This document shows positions 52,936 through 62,272 of a DNA stretch of 64,000 nt, piece by piece. Source of the DNA: Terriglobia bacterium (lineage in GTDB: Bacteria > Acidobacteriota > Terriglobia > Bryobacterales > Bryobacteraceae); the NCBI GenBank assembly GCA_020073305.1, contig JAIQFK010000016.1, positions 99,346-163,345 on the forward strand, in the 5' to 3' direction. The first letter of the stretch is position 1; every line of letters starts with the position of its first letter. The notes under the pieces are model-generated. The model worked only from the letters and a program-made list of their open reading frames with translations, was not told the DNA's origin and made no database searches. A program made the position numbers and the translations under genes.

Positions 52936-53958
52936 ATGACCTCTGGCGAAAGAGAACGCTACTCGCGCCAGATTCTGTTTCGGGAGATCGGCGAGCAGGG
53001 ACAAGAACGGCTGCTGGCATCACAGGCCGTGATCGTTGGTTGCGGGGCCTTGGGCAGCTTGCAAGCTATGGCGCTGGCGCGGGCGGGCGTCGGGCGCCTC
53101 TACATTATTGACCGCGACTTCGTCGAGCCGAGCAATCTCCAGCGGCAGTTTCTGTTCGAGGAATCCGACGCCGCCGACGCTCTGCCCAAAGCCGCAGCCG
53201 CCGAGCGCCGCCTGCGCCGTATGAATTCCGGCATCGAGATCCACGGCATCATCGCCGATCTCGACGCTTCCAACGCGGAAGAGTTACTGGACGGCGCCCA
53301 GGTCATCCTCGACGGCACCGACAATTTCGAAACCCGGTATCTCATCAACGATTTTTCCGTCAGCCGCGGGACTCCATGGATCTACGGCGCGGCGGTTGCC
53401 AGTTACGGCCTCACCATGCCGGTGATGCCCGGCCGCACCGCTTGCCTGCGATGTGTCTATCCCGAGCCTCCTTCCGGCGCGCAGCCGACCTGCGATACGG
53501 TCGGCGTTCTGAACGCGCTCACGGCTGCGATTGCGTCACTGCAAGTCGTGGATGCTGTAAAAATTCTATCCGGCCGGTGTGATGCGGTAATTCCGCGCAT
53601 TACCACTATCGACGTTTGGTCCGGCGCGATCCGCCAGGTCGATCAACCGGCCCGCGATCCCGATTGCCCAACCTGCGCCCTCCGGAATTTTGTCCATCTC
53701 GCCGGCGGTACGCGCGCTCCCGTGAGTCTCTGCGGGAGAAATGCCGTGCAGATCCACGCCGCCGCGCGCCCGCTCAATCTGGCCGAATTGCAGACCCGCC
53801 TGAACCCTTTGGGAGAGGTCCGGGCCAACGAGTTCGCGCTTCGCTTTGTGCGCGCTCCCTACGAGATGACGATTTTTCCCGATGGCCGCGCCATCATCAA
53901 AGGAACCAGCGATCCCGGCGTCGCCCGCAGCCTGTACGCGCAGTACGTGGGCAACTGA
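52936..53958 (+). CDS. ThiF/MoeB-family adenylyltransferase (E1-like)
   Basis: The protein is 340 aa from the ATG at 52936 (a TTG at 52918 is also in frame). It has the N-terminal RYSRQILFREIGEQGQERL, the nucleotide motif VGCGALGS, the Arg/Asp of the adenylation site in IIDRDFVEPSNLQRQ, and two CxxC pairs for zinc (CLRC and CPTC). These are signatures of ThiF/MoeB/UBA1-type enzymes that adenylate the C-terminal Gly-Gly of ThiS- or MoaD-like carriers. The C-terminal 90 residues (about 250-340) form a further domain, possibly a ubiquitin-like or ThiS-like unit (RPLNLAELQTRLNPLG). No carrier gene is seen next to it. Confidence 0.88.
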   Translation: MTSGERERYSRQILFREIGEQGQERLLASQAVIVGCGALGSLQAMALARAGVGRLYIIDRDFVEPSNLQRQFLFEESDAADALPKAAAAERRLRRMNSGIEIHGIIADLDASNAEELLDGAQVILDGTDNFETRYLINDFSVSRGTPWIYGAAVASYGLTMPVMPGRTACLRCVYPEPPSGAQPTCDTVGVLNALTAAIASLQVVDAVKILSGRCDAVIPRITTIDVWSGAIRQVDQPARDPDCPTCALRNFVHLAGGTRAPVSLCGRNAVQIHAAARPLNLAELQTRLNPLGEVRANEFALRFVRAPYEMTIFPDGRAIIKGTSDPGVARSLYAQYVGN

Positions 53959-54150
53959 GCCGTGGAGTTGGACCCAATGTGTCTCCGTCGCCAAGCCCGA
54001 GTCTACACGAGTGACTTGTCAGCACCTGCAGCACCCCTTTTGGCCTGATCTGGGGCATTCCTTCGCCTGACGGACGCCATCTTACGATGGTAGGCTCCAG
54101 TTCCAACGAGAATGTGTGGGTCAGTTGACAACTTCTAGGCCGTCGCAAAC

Positions 54151-54555
54151 TCAGCGGCCTGTCCGTTTCAAATAGCCGCCGACCCTGCTGTCCACAATGC
54201 TGATATGATGCCCCAGCCAGACCTTCAGAAACTGCAAGAACTCCATCGTGACCGTCGTGCGCCCGGCTTCACAGTCTTGGTGGTACTGGACCAACTTGCG
54301 AGTAAGCGCCTCGTGCTCATCTTTGTGCTCTGAATAATCCGGATAGCCATGGGTCAGCATCAGCCTCTCTTCAGCGGCGAAGTGTACGTTCGTGTACGCC
54401 ACGAAGTTCGCGAGCGTCCGCGATAGGCCTTCTTTTCCTTTGCGTATCACCACAGCCGAATGCAGTTCGTGGGCGAGTTGAAACCACCTCTTGTGCTGTC
54501 TGTCGATGTCAGCGTAGCCAACACTGTAACTGTCGTCCCACTGGAATAGGCCCAT
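54151..54555 (-). CDS. bacteriohemerythrin
   Basis: A 134-aa protein with the full set of di-iron ligands of hemerythrin: H21 (DIDRQHKRWF), H58 and E62 (NVHFAAEERLM), H77 and H81 (EHKDEHEAL), H117 and D122 (WLGHHISIVD). Such proteins bind oxygen reversibly in the cytoplasm and are used for oxygen sensing, storage or delivery. It is free-standing, between the convergent ThiF gene (192 bp away with no recognised feature) and the divergent beta-lactamase-like gene. Confidence 0.95.
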   Translation of the reverse strand: MGLFQWDDSYSVGYADIDRQHKRWFQLAHELHSAVVIRKGKEGLSRTLANFVAYTNVHFAAEERLMLTHGYPDYSEHKDEHEALTRKLVQYHQDCEAGRTTVTMEFLQFLKVWLGHHISIVDSRVGGYLKRTGR

Positions 54556-54694
54556 ATCTTAGGGGATCGGTTGAATGCGCAACTGTCTGCATACCATGGC
54601 GGCGAACTCGGAAGATCAAACGTGCCTCCGAAGCTGATACGATTGCTTCTTTCGAACGTCCAATCCTTCGGCTCGCGCCCAAGGGGTTGCCTTC

Positions 54695-56251
54695 ATGCCG
54701 TCCTCGAACAGTAGGTTCCGCCTCTTGTCGACTGTCGCTTTCCTTCTCTCCTTCACCCTGCTCCTCAATGCTCAGTCTACGGCCACCGCGAAGCCAGCCG
54801 GCCACGAAGCGCGCATTCAGCGCATCGAGGCTACCGCCGTGGATCTGTCCATGGGCGAGCACAAACCACCCCTGCGTCTCAGCCTGCAAAAACTGATGGA
54901 ACTCTACAAGGTGCCCGCCCTGAGCATCGCCGTCATCGACAATTTCCAGATCGCCTGGGCCAAGGCGTACGGCGTCATCGAGACCGGATCGGTCGCGCCC
55001 GTCACTCCGCGGACCCTGTTCCAGGCGGGCTCCATCAGCAAGCCCGTGGCCGCTGCCGGCGCGCTCTTCCTCGTCGAACAAGGCAAGGTCTCGCTCGACG
55101 AGGACGTGAACCGCAAGCTCACGAGCTGGAAAGTGCCGGAAAACGAGTTTACGAAGACCGAGAAGGTCACCCTGCGCCGGTTGACGTCCCACACTGCAGG
55201 CCTGACAGTTCACGGATTCCCCGGCTACGACGTCAACGACCCTGTGCCCACGCTCGTCCAGATTTTCAATGGCGAGAAGCCGGCCAACACCGCGCCTATC
55301 CGCGTCGATCTCGTTCCCGGCACGCAGGTACGCTATTCAGGCGGTGGCGTCACCATCGAGCAGCAGCTCATGATGGATGTCACCGGCAAGCCTTTCCCCG
55401 CTCTCATGCACGAAATCGTGCTCGGTAAGATCGGCATGACCAACAGCAGCTACGAACAGCCGCTGCCCCCGTCCCTGGCCGCCAGGACCGCCACCGGCAC
55501 GTATGCGGATGGCCGCTCGGTTCACGGACGATGGCACATCTATCCGGAGATGGCCGCCGCCGGACTTTGGACCACCCCCACCGACCTCAGTAAGTTCGCC
55601 ATCGAAATCGCGCTGTCCAAGCACGGCAAATCAAACCGCGTGCTCTCCGAGAAGATGACGCGCGAGATGTTGACGCCCGTTTTGGAGGACGCCGGTCTCG
55701 GTTTCTTTCTGGACAAGGCCAATCCCGGGCAATTCGGCCACAACGGAGCCGACGAGGGCTTTCAGGCGTTACTCACTATGAATGCCGAGTCGGGCAACGG
55801 CGTAGCCATCATGGCGAACTCGGACAACGGAATCGCCGTCGCCGGTTTCCTGCTGCACAGTGTCTACAGTGAGTACGCCTGGAACTATAAATCCGAACCG
55901 GGCCCGTTCCCAACCCTGGTCCTGATCGCGAAGCTCAAGGGCGCGGCCACCGCGCTCGACCACTACGCCGCACTCAAGAAATCCGCGCCGTCCAAGATCG
56001 GCGAAGGCACACTGAACGGCTTGGGCTACACCCTGCTGTTCTCCGGCCAGATGCAGGACGCAATCACGGTATTCCGCCGCAATGTGCAGGAATATCCGAA
56101 GTCGGCCAATGCGTACGACGGCCTCGGTGAGGCCTACATGAAAGCCGGCCAGAAAGTCCTGGCCATTCAAAATTATGAGATGTCCCTGCAGTTGGATCCG
56201 AAAAACCAGAACGCCGTCGACATGCTAAAGAAGCTGAAGGAGACAAAATAA
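54695..56251 (+). CDS. beta-lactamase-family serine hydrolase with C-terminal TPRs
   Basis: A 518-aa exported protein (signal peptide about 1-27, ending LNAQ). The class C beta-lactamase/penicillin-binding fold (about 55-400) shows the nucleophile motif S113-I-S-K116 in FQAGSISKP, Y214-S-G in VRYSGGG in place of YxN, and HNGADEGF where the third motif is expected. The C-terminal 90 residues have TPRs (about 430-515, YPKSANAYDGLGEAYMKAGQKVLAIQNYEMSLQLDP). Probable function is an esterase or D-amino peptidase rather than drug resistance. It lies 17 bp before the GH30-like gene. Confidence 0.92.
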   Translation: MPSSNSRFRLLSTVAFLLSFTLLLNAQSTATAKPAGHEARIQRIEATAVDLSMGEHKPPLRLSLQKLMELYKVPALSIAVIDNFQIAWAKAYGVIETGSVAPVTPRTLFQAGSISKPVAAAGALFLVEQGKVSLDEDVNRKLTSWKVPENEFTKTEKVTLRRLTSHTAGLTVHGFPGYDVNDPVPTLVQIFNGEKPANTAPIRVDLVPGTQVRYSGGGVTIEQQLMMDVTGKPFPALMHEIVLGKIGMTNSSYEQPLPPSLAARTATGTYADGRSVHGRWHIYPEMAAAGLWTTPTDLSKFAIEIALSKHGKSNRVLSEKMTREMLTPVLEDAGLGFFLDKANPGQFGHNGADEGFQALLTMNAESGNGVAIMANSDNGIAVAGFLLHSVYSEYAWNYKSEPGPFPTLVLIAKLKGAATALDHYAALKKSAPSKIGEGTLNGLGYTLLFSGQMQDAITVFRRNVQEYPKSANAYDGLGEAYMKAGQKVLAIQNYEMSLQLDPKNQNAVDMLKKLKETK

Positions 56252-56268
56252 AAGGCCTGGTGATTGAC

Positions 56269-57693
56269 ATGAAGCTCCGATCTTTCGTCCCAGCCAGTCT
56301 GGCCCTGATTCTGTTTTCGCTGCTCGCGCCGGCTCTTTTCGCGCAAGCGCCGGCCCGCATCACCATCAATCCATCCGAGCGATTCCAGTACATTGATGGC
56401 TTCGGCGTCAATTTCAATGCCACTTATTTTCGCGACGCGCAGAAGCCCATGATCGACATGCTGATCGACGATCTGGGCGCGACCATTTTCCGGCTCGATC
56501 CCTACGGATTGACGAATTGGGAAGCCGTAAACGACAACGACGATCCCAACAACATGAATTGGGAGTACTACAACGATCGGTACTCGATCCCCGCGTTCGA
56601 GGCGTCTTGGGCCGCGGCACGGTATCTGAATTCGCGCGGCATTCGGCCGTTTCTGACGCTGAGCGGCGTCCCGCCGGACTGGATGCTCGATACCAAGGGT
56701 CCGCCAACCCACGAAGTCTGCCACGATCAGCCGTCCGGCAAGCCGGATCACCTGAAAGCGTCGATGTACGACGAATTCGCCGAGACCGTGGTGTCGCTCG
56801 CGGTGTATGCACGAACGCGTGCGCGCATTGATTACGAGTATTTCGGACCGCTGAACGAAACGGACTGCTATCCCGCGGAGGGCCCGCGTATCGATCCCGA
56901 TGAAATGCCCAAAGTGCTCGGCGCGATCGCGCGCCGCTTGCGAAAGGAAGGCCTGGGCGACGTCAAGCTGGTGGTGGCCGAACAGTCCCAGCCCGCCAAC
57001 GACTACATCACACCCATCATGCAGAGCGCCGACCTGATGAAACAGGTCGCGGTGTTCTCGTTCCACGCCTATGGACCCAATTCAGTCGGCCCGCAGGTGG
57101 CGCGCGTCCAGACGAGTGATTACCGGAATGTGCGCGTCTGGCTCACCGAATATGGCGACCTGAGCGATCTCGACCGCTCCGCAGCCAATGAGTGGAAGAG
57201 TTTTTCGCTCGCCGCCACGCACCGGGCGTTAACCGCGCTCAATCAGGGCGCGAGCGCCGCATTGTTCTGGGACGCCTACGACAACTACCATGAACACTAT
57301 CCCCGGCTGACTTTTTACGGTCTCGTGACCAATGCGGACCATATCTATTCGCCCAAGAAGCGCTACTTCGCGGCCAAACAGCTTTATCATTTCGTGCGGC
57401 CGGGTTCGCAGCGTATCGGCGCCGCGTCCGACTCGCCCGGCCTGTTGGTTTCCGCGTTCCACAATGGCGACAAGAACTCGTTGACCCTGGTGGGAGTGAA
57501 AATGGGCGGCCCGCGCCGCGTTCAGCTTACCGTGCCGGCCGATGCAGCGGCCTTGCGCTGGTCTCTCTACCAAACCACCCGCGAGCTCAACTGCGTGAAA
57601 ACCGACGCGCTCTCCATGAAAAATGGACTTGCGGAGTTCGATCTCCCTGAAGAAGCCGTATTCACACTCGTGGGAGAGCCGGCGGGCCAGTGA
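56269..57693 (+). CDS. GH30-like exported glycoside hydrolase
   Basis: The protein is 474 aa from the ATG at 56269; a GTG three codons earlier is also possible. After a signal peptide (about 1-26) comes RFQYIDGFGVNFNATYF, the typical first strand of clan GH-A/GH30 enzymes. The acid/base Glu is in YFGPLNETDC (about E197) and the nucleophile Glu in VRVWLTEYGD (about E294). A beta-sandwich C-terminal domain follows (about 365-470). GH30 enzymes act on glucosylceramide, xylan or beta-1,6-glucan; which one cannot be told. Confidence 0.85.
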   Translation: MKLRSFVPASLALILFSLLAPALFAQAPARITINPSERFQYIDGFGVNFNATYFRDAQKPMIDMLIDDLGATIFRLDPYGLTNWEAVNDNDDPNNMNWEYYNDRYSIPAFEASWAAARYLNSRGIRPFLTLSGVPPDWMLDTKGPPTHEVCHDQPSGKPDHLKASMYDEFAETVVSLAVYARTRARIDYEYFGPLNETDCYPAEGPRIDPDEMPKVLGAIARRLRKEGLGDVKLVVAEQSQPANDYITPIMQSADLMKQVAVFSFHAYGPNSVGPQVARVQTSDYRNVRVWLTEYGDLSDLDRSAANEWKSFSLAATHRALTALNQGASAALFWDAYDNYHEHYPRLTFYGLVTNADHIYSPKKRYFAAKQLYHFVRPGSQRIGAASDSPGLLVSAFHNGDKNSLTLVGVKMGGPRRVQLTVPADAAALRWSLYQTTRELNCVKTDALSMKNGLAEFDLPEEAVFTLVGEPAGQ

Positions 57694-57720
57694 AAATTCA
57701 AGAAGACTGAATGTGCGCCG

Positions 57721-58092
57721 TCAGGCATCCTCGCCAGCGCCTTGATGACCGGCCTCCGTTTCGAGCACCGATTCCAGAATTCCCCTCGCTTCTGCTTCGC
57801 GGTCGCGCGGCACCTGCACCCGGACCCACTTGTGGAGAAACCCATCCACATCCTGAATTAAGGTAGCGATTTGGCCCAAAACGAAGAATGGAATTCCGGC
57901 TTGCTCCAACAATCCCTTCGCCATGGCAAGCTGGATGCCATCGTTTGTCTCCAGCACCACAACCAGGTCAAGACCAGGGTTGAACGGGTCGGGTGGTTCG
58001 GGTGGAGGTGCTCCGCCTAACAGGGGAACGTGGCAGTCGGCACATTCGGTGAAACCTTCGCGATACTCGACACCGCATTGAGGGCAATACAC
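57721..58092 (-). CDS. zinc-ribbon/DUF2007 small protein
   Basis: A 123-aa protein from the GTG at 58092, which is preferred over the TTG at 58110 because AGGAGG lies 7 bp before it. It begins with a zinc ribbon (YCPQCGVEYREGFTECADCHVPL, two CxxC pairs). The rest (about 45-110) is a DUF2007-type domain (GIQLAMAKGLLEQAGIPFFVLG...VRVQVPRDREAEARGILES), related to PII-like signalling folds. Function unknown. It converges with the GH30-like gene. Confidence 0.82.
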   Translation of the reverse strand: MYCPQCGVEYREGFTECADCHVPLLGGAPPPEPPDPFNPGLDLVVVLETNDGIQLAMAKGLLEQAGIPFFVLGQIATLIQDVDGFLHKWVRVQVPRDREAEARGILESVLETEAGHQGAGEDA

Positions 58093-58162
58093 GATGCGCC
58101 TCCTGGCCAAGTGTACCGCCGGACGCAGCCTTTAGCCAGACGTCCAACTTCGCGCCCGGTAG

Positions 58163-58960
58163 TCAAGCTTTCGAAGCGAGGCGGCGCCGGACGAAGAAGC
58201 ACAGGCCCACTCCGGCCAACATCAGCACTCCGGAGAAGCGCGGTTCCGGGGCTGACGCGACTTCCACCAGGAAGGTCTGCTTGCCCGCTCTCGGATCCAA
58301 TATACCTGCGCTGTTGGTTGTCCAGGAAACCACGGCCCAGCCCTGCTGGTTCACTCCCGAGTAGTTCAGCAGCGCCTGGTGGATCCAATACTGATCCGTA
58401 GTGTTGTTTGAGTCGTCCCCACTGATGGTGGAGAAACCGCCCGGCAGGCTGCTGTTGTTTGTGAGCGCCCAGATGGCCTGCTGCACGGCCAGGTCCTTGC
58501 TGGTGTTGGACACGACGGCGCCCGATTCGGAGGCCACAAAGCCATCGTATTGCGAGATCAGGTAGGCCGCCATCGCAAAGCGAGACGCCGCATCGCTGGG
58601 GAGGCTGACACTGTCAAACGTGTCCGTTGTATTAGTCCAATGCGGGGTGCCGCCGTTGGTCACGTCACCGAACTTGACGGAGCTGGATTGGGAGGCCACA
58701 TTCTGCAGCAGCGTCACATTGCCGAACGCTGAGTCGCCGCCATGAAACACCTCCTGGTCATCCACGCACCAAAACAGAGTGCTATCCCCGTTGATCGTTC
58801 CGGAGAATTCGCCCCCGCCGACTCCCATCTGTGAAGATCCCGCGGGCGTGCCCACCAGCGTCAGCGACCGCGCGAGCCCGATATCATTCGGGTTCGAAAT
58901 TGGGTTGGCAAGGGCAACCGTGGCGACTGTCAGCGCAAGAAAGATCAGAGTGAATTTCAC
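58163..58960 (-). CDS. PEP-CTERM-like exported protein
   Basis: A 265-aa protein with a signal peptide (about 1-18) and a Gly/Ser/Thr-rich mature part, with GGGEFSGTINGDSTLFWCVDD and AYLISQYDGFVASESG. The C-terminus has PEP near 238-240 (APEPRFSGVLMLAGVGLCFFVRRRLASKA), followed by a hydrophobic helix and an Arg cluster. This is the PEP-CTERM exosortase sorting signal, cleaved to release or anchor the protein. No exosortase is in the window. Start GTG at 58960, preceded by GGAG. The 175 bp upstream hold a direct repeat AGTACC (59029-59034, 59044-59049). Confidence 0.85.
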   Translation of the reverse strand: MKFTLIFLALTVATVALANPISNPNDIGLARSLTLVGTPAGSSQMGVGGGEFSGTINGDSTLFWCVDDQEVFHGGDSAFGNVTLLQNVASQSSSVKFGDVTNGGTPHWTNTTDTFDSVSLPSDAASRFAMAAYLISQYDGFVASESGAVVSNTSKDLAVQQAIWALTNNSSLPGGFSTISGDDSNNTTDQYWIHQALLNYSGVNQQGWAVVSWTTNSAGILDPRAGKQTFLVEVASAPEPRFSGVLMLAGVGLCFFVRRRLASKA

Positions 58961-59135
58961 GTCTTCTCCACTCTCAGTCTAGGCGCAGGCCGTCGAGGGA
59001 ACAATCGAATTGGGCCTATCTGGGTTCCAGTACCGGAATAACTAGTACCAGAGGTAAACTAAGGCCCAAGAAAGAAGGATTGTATTTGCCAGCCTTTGGG
59101 GACTTAGGTAAACGGGCGATCTTGTGACCGCGCTC

Positions 59136-59606
59136 TTACTTTCCAAAGAACTGGATAAGGTTGCCGGCATTGTCGGTGATGATGAAGTTACTCATCGCGT
59201 TCTCTCTTGCGGGGAAAGGTCCAAAGGCAACCTTGACATTTCGCGCTTTGAGCGCCGAGAGCGTCTTATCCAGATCGTCGACGATCAGTCCTAATTTGAA
59301 AATCCCGTGGGTAAGCTGAGCCTCCTTGCTTAACGGCGCGGCATCGTCATTCTGGAGCAATTCGACAATCAGTCCGCCGCCGGCAAGCACGATCACGGCT
59401 GATTTGTCTCTTTTAGGCGCCTGCATGACAACTTTCAGACCCAACTTCTCCGAGTACCATGTGGCGCTTGCATTCATGTCCGCAACCGACAGAGCGAAGA
59501 ACGCTCCTTTGGCCGCAAAGAAAGTTGGTTCAGTTGCCGCTTCGGCAGATTGTCCCCGCGCCATGACGGGAATGGTGAGCCACAACAGCAAACAGATTTT
59601 TTTCAA
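59136..59606 (-). CDS. exported VOC-family (glyoxalase/bleomycin-resistance-like) protein
   Basis: A 156-aa protein starting with a signal peptide (MKKICLLLWLTIPVMARGQS). The remainder is a single VOC domain (about 33-155: FALSVADMNASATWYSEKLGLKVV, then LIQFFGK at the end). VOC domains bind metals or small molecules; a secreted one is uncommon. The start is TTG at 59606 behind AGGAGA. It lies 59 bp downstream of the DinB-family gene on the same strand. Confidence 0.85.
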   Translation of the reverse strand: MKKICLLLWLTIPVMARGQSAEAATEPTFFAAKGAFFALSVADMNASATWYSEKLGLKVVMQAPKRDKSAVIVLAGGGLIVELLQNDDAAPLSKEAQLTHGIFKLGLIVDDLDKTLSALKARNVKVAFGPFPARENAMSNFIITDNAGNLIQFFGK

Positions 59607-59665
59607 GGGACTTCTCCTTGATAAATGTTACGCCGTGCCGGATCGCCCGCTCGTCCGCGCCCGCT

Positions 59666-60253
59666 CTACTTTCGCGGAAAATTCCGGTCGGCTTTGATCT
59701 CGCGGATCTGCAGGATGTGCCGCTGTGAGTGTGTGGAGATCTCCAGCATCCACTGCCAGCAGTCGGTGGTTTGTTGCTGGCCAAAGCTGTGGCCGCGCAA
59801 ATCATCGCTGGTCGTGCGCACATATTCGAGCATGGTCTTGCGGAGCTTCTGAAAATCCGCCAGCGCCGGCCCCAGTTCCGGATAACGTTCCACTTTTTCG
59901 TGCCCGCCACCAGTCTTGGTGTGCTCCACGCGATCGATGCCGTACCAGAGAATATCGGCGTCGGTTAGGGAAGACTTTCCCATGCTCGGACCAGCTTTGA
60001 CCGCCTTCATGAAATCGCGCCAGTAGTCCGGCTCGGCTACCGCCAGATGCGAGACGCATTCCCGGACGCTCCACCGGTCCGGTCCTGGCCGGAAGTTGAG
60101 CTGCGCCGGCGACAAGCCGCGCACTTCATCCGCCAGCCACTCCTCGGTCATTTGGAAATGCACCATCAAGTGCTGCCGGTCTTCGGCACTCATACCCGCA
60201 CCGGAAAGGCGCAGTGCCATCATCAATAAGGCGAGAGTTCGGACGAGTTTCAT
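59666..60253 (-). CDS. exported DinB-family protein
   Basis: A 195-aa protein with a signal peptide (about 1-22) and a DinB/YfiT-like four-helix bundle: LMVHFQMTEEWLADEVRGLSPAQLNFRPGPDRWSVRECVSHLAVAE, and later LEISTHSQRHILQIREIK. The three histidines expected at the metal site are visible (SHLA, and in STHSQRH). DinB proteins include thiol-dependent metalloenzymes such as bacillithiol transferases. Secretion is unusual for this family. The downstream VOC protein is also secreted. Confidence 0.88.
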   Translation of the reverse strand: MKLVRTLALLMMALRLSGAGMSAEDRQHLMVHFQMTEEWLADEVRGLSPAQLNFRPGPDRWSVRECVSHLAVAEPDYWRDFMKAVKAGPSMGKSSLTDADILWYGIDRVEHTKTGGGHEKVERYPELGPALADFQKLRKTMLEYVRTTSDDLRGHSFGQQQTTDCWQWMLEISTHSQRHILQIREIKADRNFPRK

Positions 60254-60378
60254 CGCAAGTCATGTTACCCGAGCCGCCCGCGCCCAGCCCATCAAATGTT
60301 GTGAACTGGACGAAAAAGAGGGCAAGCCGCCGCCCAACAGCGGAAGGAGCCAGCAGGCAGCTACGATGTCAAAGCCCT

Positions 60379-61404
60379 CTAGTTCGGCAGTGCGTTAATC
60401 ACCGGCCTCGGCATGGACTCCACGCGCATCCTCCCGGCGTTCGGTCGCCCGGCCGCCGCGGCGCGTGCAACCGAAATGGGCGCGCTGTCATACGCAACCT
60501 GCAGGGTGGTCGCGGACAGCCCGTTAATCTGGAGCATCTCGACCGCGGAATAAGACGACCCGCCGTCGACCAGCACCTTGAAGATGCCCGACGGCAACGG
60601 CTTCGAAATCACATCCGACAGCAGTGCCCCGTATGTCCCTCCTTCCCCGAGGGTGCCGTTTCCGAGATCCTTCAGCGGCGGAATCAAAGGTGTCTTGCCC
60701 GACCCGACAAGGGTCCCCGCGCTGTTGTAGACCTTGACCGTATAGCTCGTGGCTGTCTTGTCTTCGTTGTAAATCACTAAGGACACCCGGTGCGCCCTGC
60801 CGTCATCAATGCCCTGCGCGGACCACTGCGTCCATACCGCGGCGTCCCATGCGATCGGCACGCTCAGCGACCACGGATAGGTGGGTAGCGCCGAGTAGAT
60901 CAACTGTGGCAGCACGTCGTTGCAGGTGGCTGCATCGGGACAGTAAAACACGGCGTAGACCGAGCCCGTGGCGGTGGAGCCGTAGCTTGGCGCATCGCTC
61001 GTCGCACCACGCAGCGCGATTTCCGTGGGCTGATTGGCATACAGCGCGAAGCTGACCGCATTGCTCGATCCGGTGAACACACCCGTGGTGTCCAGCGACA
61101 GGTCGTTTCCATTTGTGTCGTAGAAGAAATAGTCGACACCGACGGCGCCTGCCGCGGGCGCAGCCACACGAATCGAGGTGCCCCATTCCCCGCCCGCCGC
61201 GAGCCAAACAAACGTCCCGCTCACATAGCATGAATACCCGATCGTTGCCCCCGAATTGTCCTTAATCGGAACAGCCGACTCATTATTCAAGCTCGAGCAA
61301 TCCGGCTGCGTAGTCGACCAATACACGGGCCCAGTCGATTGGCCGTGCAACCCGGCAACCGCCAAAGCCATCAGTCCAATGAGGTGCAGCGATTTCATTC
61401 GCAC
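60379..61404 (-). CDS. exported beta-rich protein of unknown function
   Basis: The protein is 341 aa from the GTG at 61404, which has GGAGG at the correct distance; an ATG two codons later is the alternative. A signal peptide (MKSLHLIGLMALAVAGLHGQ) precedes a mature part rich in Ser, Gly, Tyr and Thr with strand patterns (VYNSAGTLVGSGKTPLIPPLKDLGNGTLG), similar to acidobacterial surface proteins. A conserved C-terminal part reads MLQINGLSATTLQVAYDS. No enzyme motif. It divides the orderly region from the decayed region on its right. Confidence 0.75.
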   Translation of the reverse strand: MRMKSLHLIGLMALAVAGLHGQSTGPVYWSTTQPDCSSLNNESAVPIKDNSGATIGYSCYVSGTFVWLAAGGEWGTSIRVAAPAAGAVGVDYFFYDTNGNDLSLDTTGVFTGSSNAVSFALYANQPTEIALRGATSDAPSYGSTATGSVYAVFYCPDAATCNDVLPQLIYSALPTYPWSLSVPIAWDAAVWTQWSAQGIDDGRAHRVSLVIYNEDKTATSYTVKVYNSAGTLVGSGKTPLIPPLKDLGNGTLGEGGTYGALLSDVISKPLPSGIFKVLVDGGSSYSAVEMLQINGLSATTLQVAYDSAPISVARAAAAGRPNAGRMRVESMPRPVINALPN

Positions 61405-61515
61405 AAAACGTTCCTCCAGTTTCAGCACGCCCCGTATGACTTGACGTCGGCAGAAGTGCAAACGTTTCCAGAGTCTGCCGACCTGCCCTTTCCTGTCTCG
61501 TCGCAGTGGCCGGAC

Positions 61516-61773
61516 ATGCTCGGCCAGATCTGTCCGCCAAGTCGGAATCAAATCGATTCTTTCACATCTTCCTGTACCCTGCTCCGGCTCCACTTCCGCG
61601 GCGCTGCAGTGGACTCGGAGATCAGATATACCTTGCAGCGCGCGCACTTCCTGGGTCTTCCGCTGCCTCTCGAGATCCAGGCCGCGGAGCGCGCTCTAGG
61701 GTCGTCGTGGGAATTCAAAGTCACCGTCTCCCATATCGGCTCCTATCGCGGCAGAATGGAGTTGATCGTATGA
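61516..61773 (+). pseudogene. probable 3' remnant of a DUF4166-like gene
   Basis: The open frame ends at 61773 with a TGA that overlaps the next gene's ATG. The translated end (RLHFRGAAVDSEIRYTLQ, then HFLGLPLPLEIQAAERALG) resembles the C-terminal half of DUF4166 domains; the N-terminal half is missing because the divergent gene at 61404 begins upstream. The 5' limit is unclear. The similarity is judged by eye. Confidence 0.4.
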
Positions 61774-62266
61774 CCGCAGCCCTCTCCGCTCTGGTGATCC
61801 TCGGCTTGCTGGGCGCCTTCGACACCCTCTATTACCACGAGTGGCGTCTGCGACTGCCCGAGACTCGTTCCGCCGAGCGTGAGCTGCGACTGCACGCCAT
61901 CCGCGACTTCGCGCCTACACCATCGTCTACGCTTCGCTCGCCTGGACCACGTGGAACGGCAACTGGATCTGGCCCTTCGCCGCCGTGCTGCTGTTTGAGA
62001 TCTGGGTCACGCTGACCGACTTCCTGGAGGAAGACCGCACCCGCCGCCTCCCGGCCGGCGAGCGCGTCATGCACGCCGTCATGGGCATCACATACGGCGT
62101 TTTTCTCGCCCTGCTGTATCCGCACGCTGCCACCTGGTGGAAGATGGATTCCGGATTCCGCGCCGCCGACTACGGCGCTCTTTCCTGGATCCTTACTGCC
62201 TTTGCCGCCGGCGTCTTCCTCTCCGGTCTGCGCGATCTGACGGCGAGCCGCAGACTGGCGCAGTGA
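61770..62266 (+). pseudogene. frameshifted small membrane protein gene
   Basis: The frame starting at ATG 61770 encodes MTAALSALVILGLLGAFDTLYYHEW and continues as RLRLPETRSAERELRLHAIRDF. It then leaves frame near 61905-61918. Another frame continues the same protein (YTIVYASLAWTTWNGN, then WPFAAVLLFEIWVTLTDFLEED) and ends at 62266. The offset equals one missing base, so this is a broken gene or a sequencing error. If repaired it encodes about 165 residues with four membrane helices. The DTLYYHEWRLRLP signature belongs to a membrane family of unknown function. Confidence 0.75.
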
Positions 62267-62272
62267 ATCCCC

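Noticed and set aside
51524..52939. 471-aa plus-strand frame opposite the Omp85 gene
   Set aside because: Shadow of a gene with clear POTRA and barrel features; no recognisable domain.
54695..56251. beta-lactamase-like protein as an antibiotic resistance gene
   Set aside because: YSG in place of YxN and a C-terminal TPR region point to a general esterase/peptidase of this superfamily.
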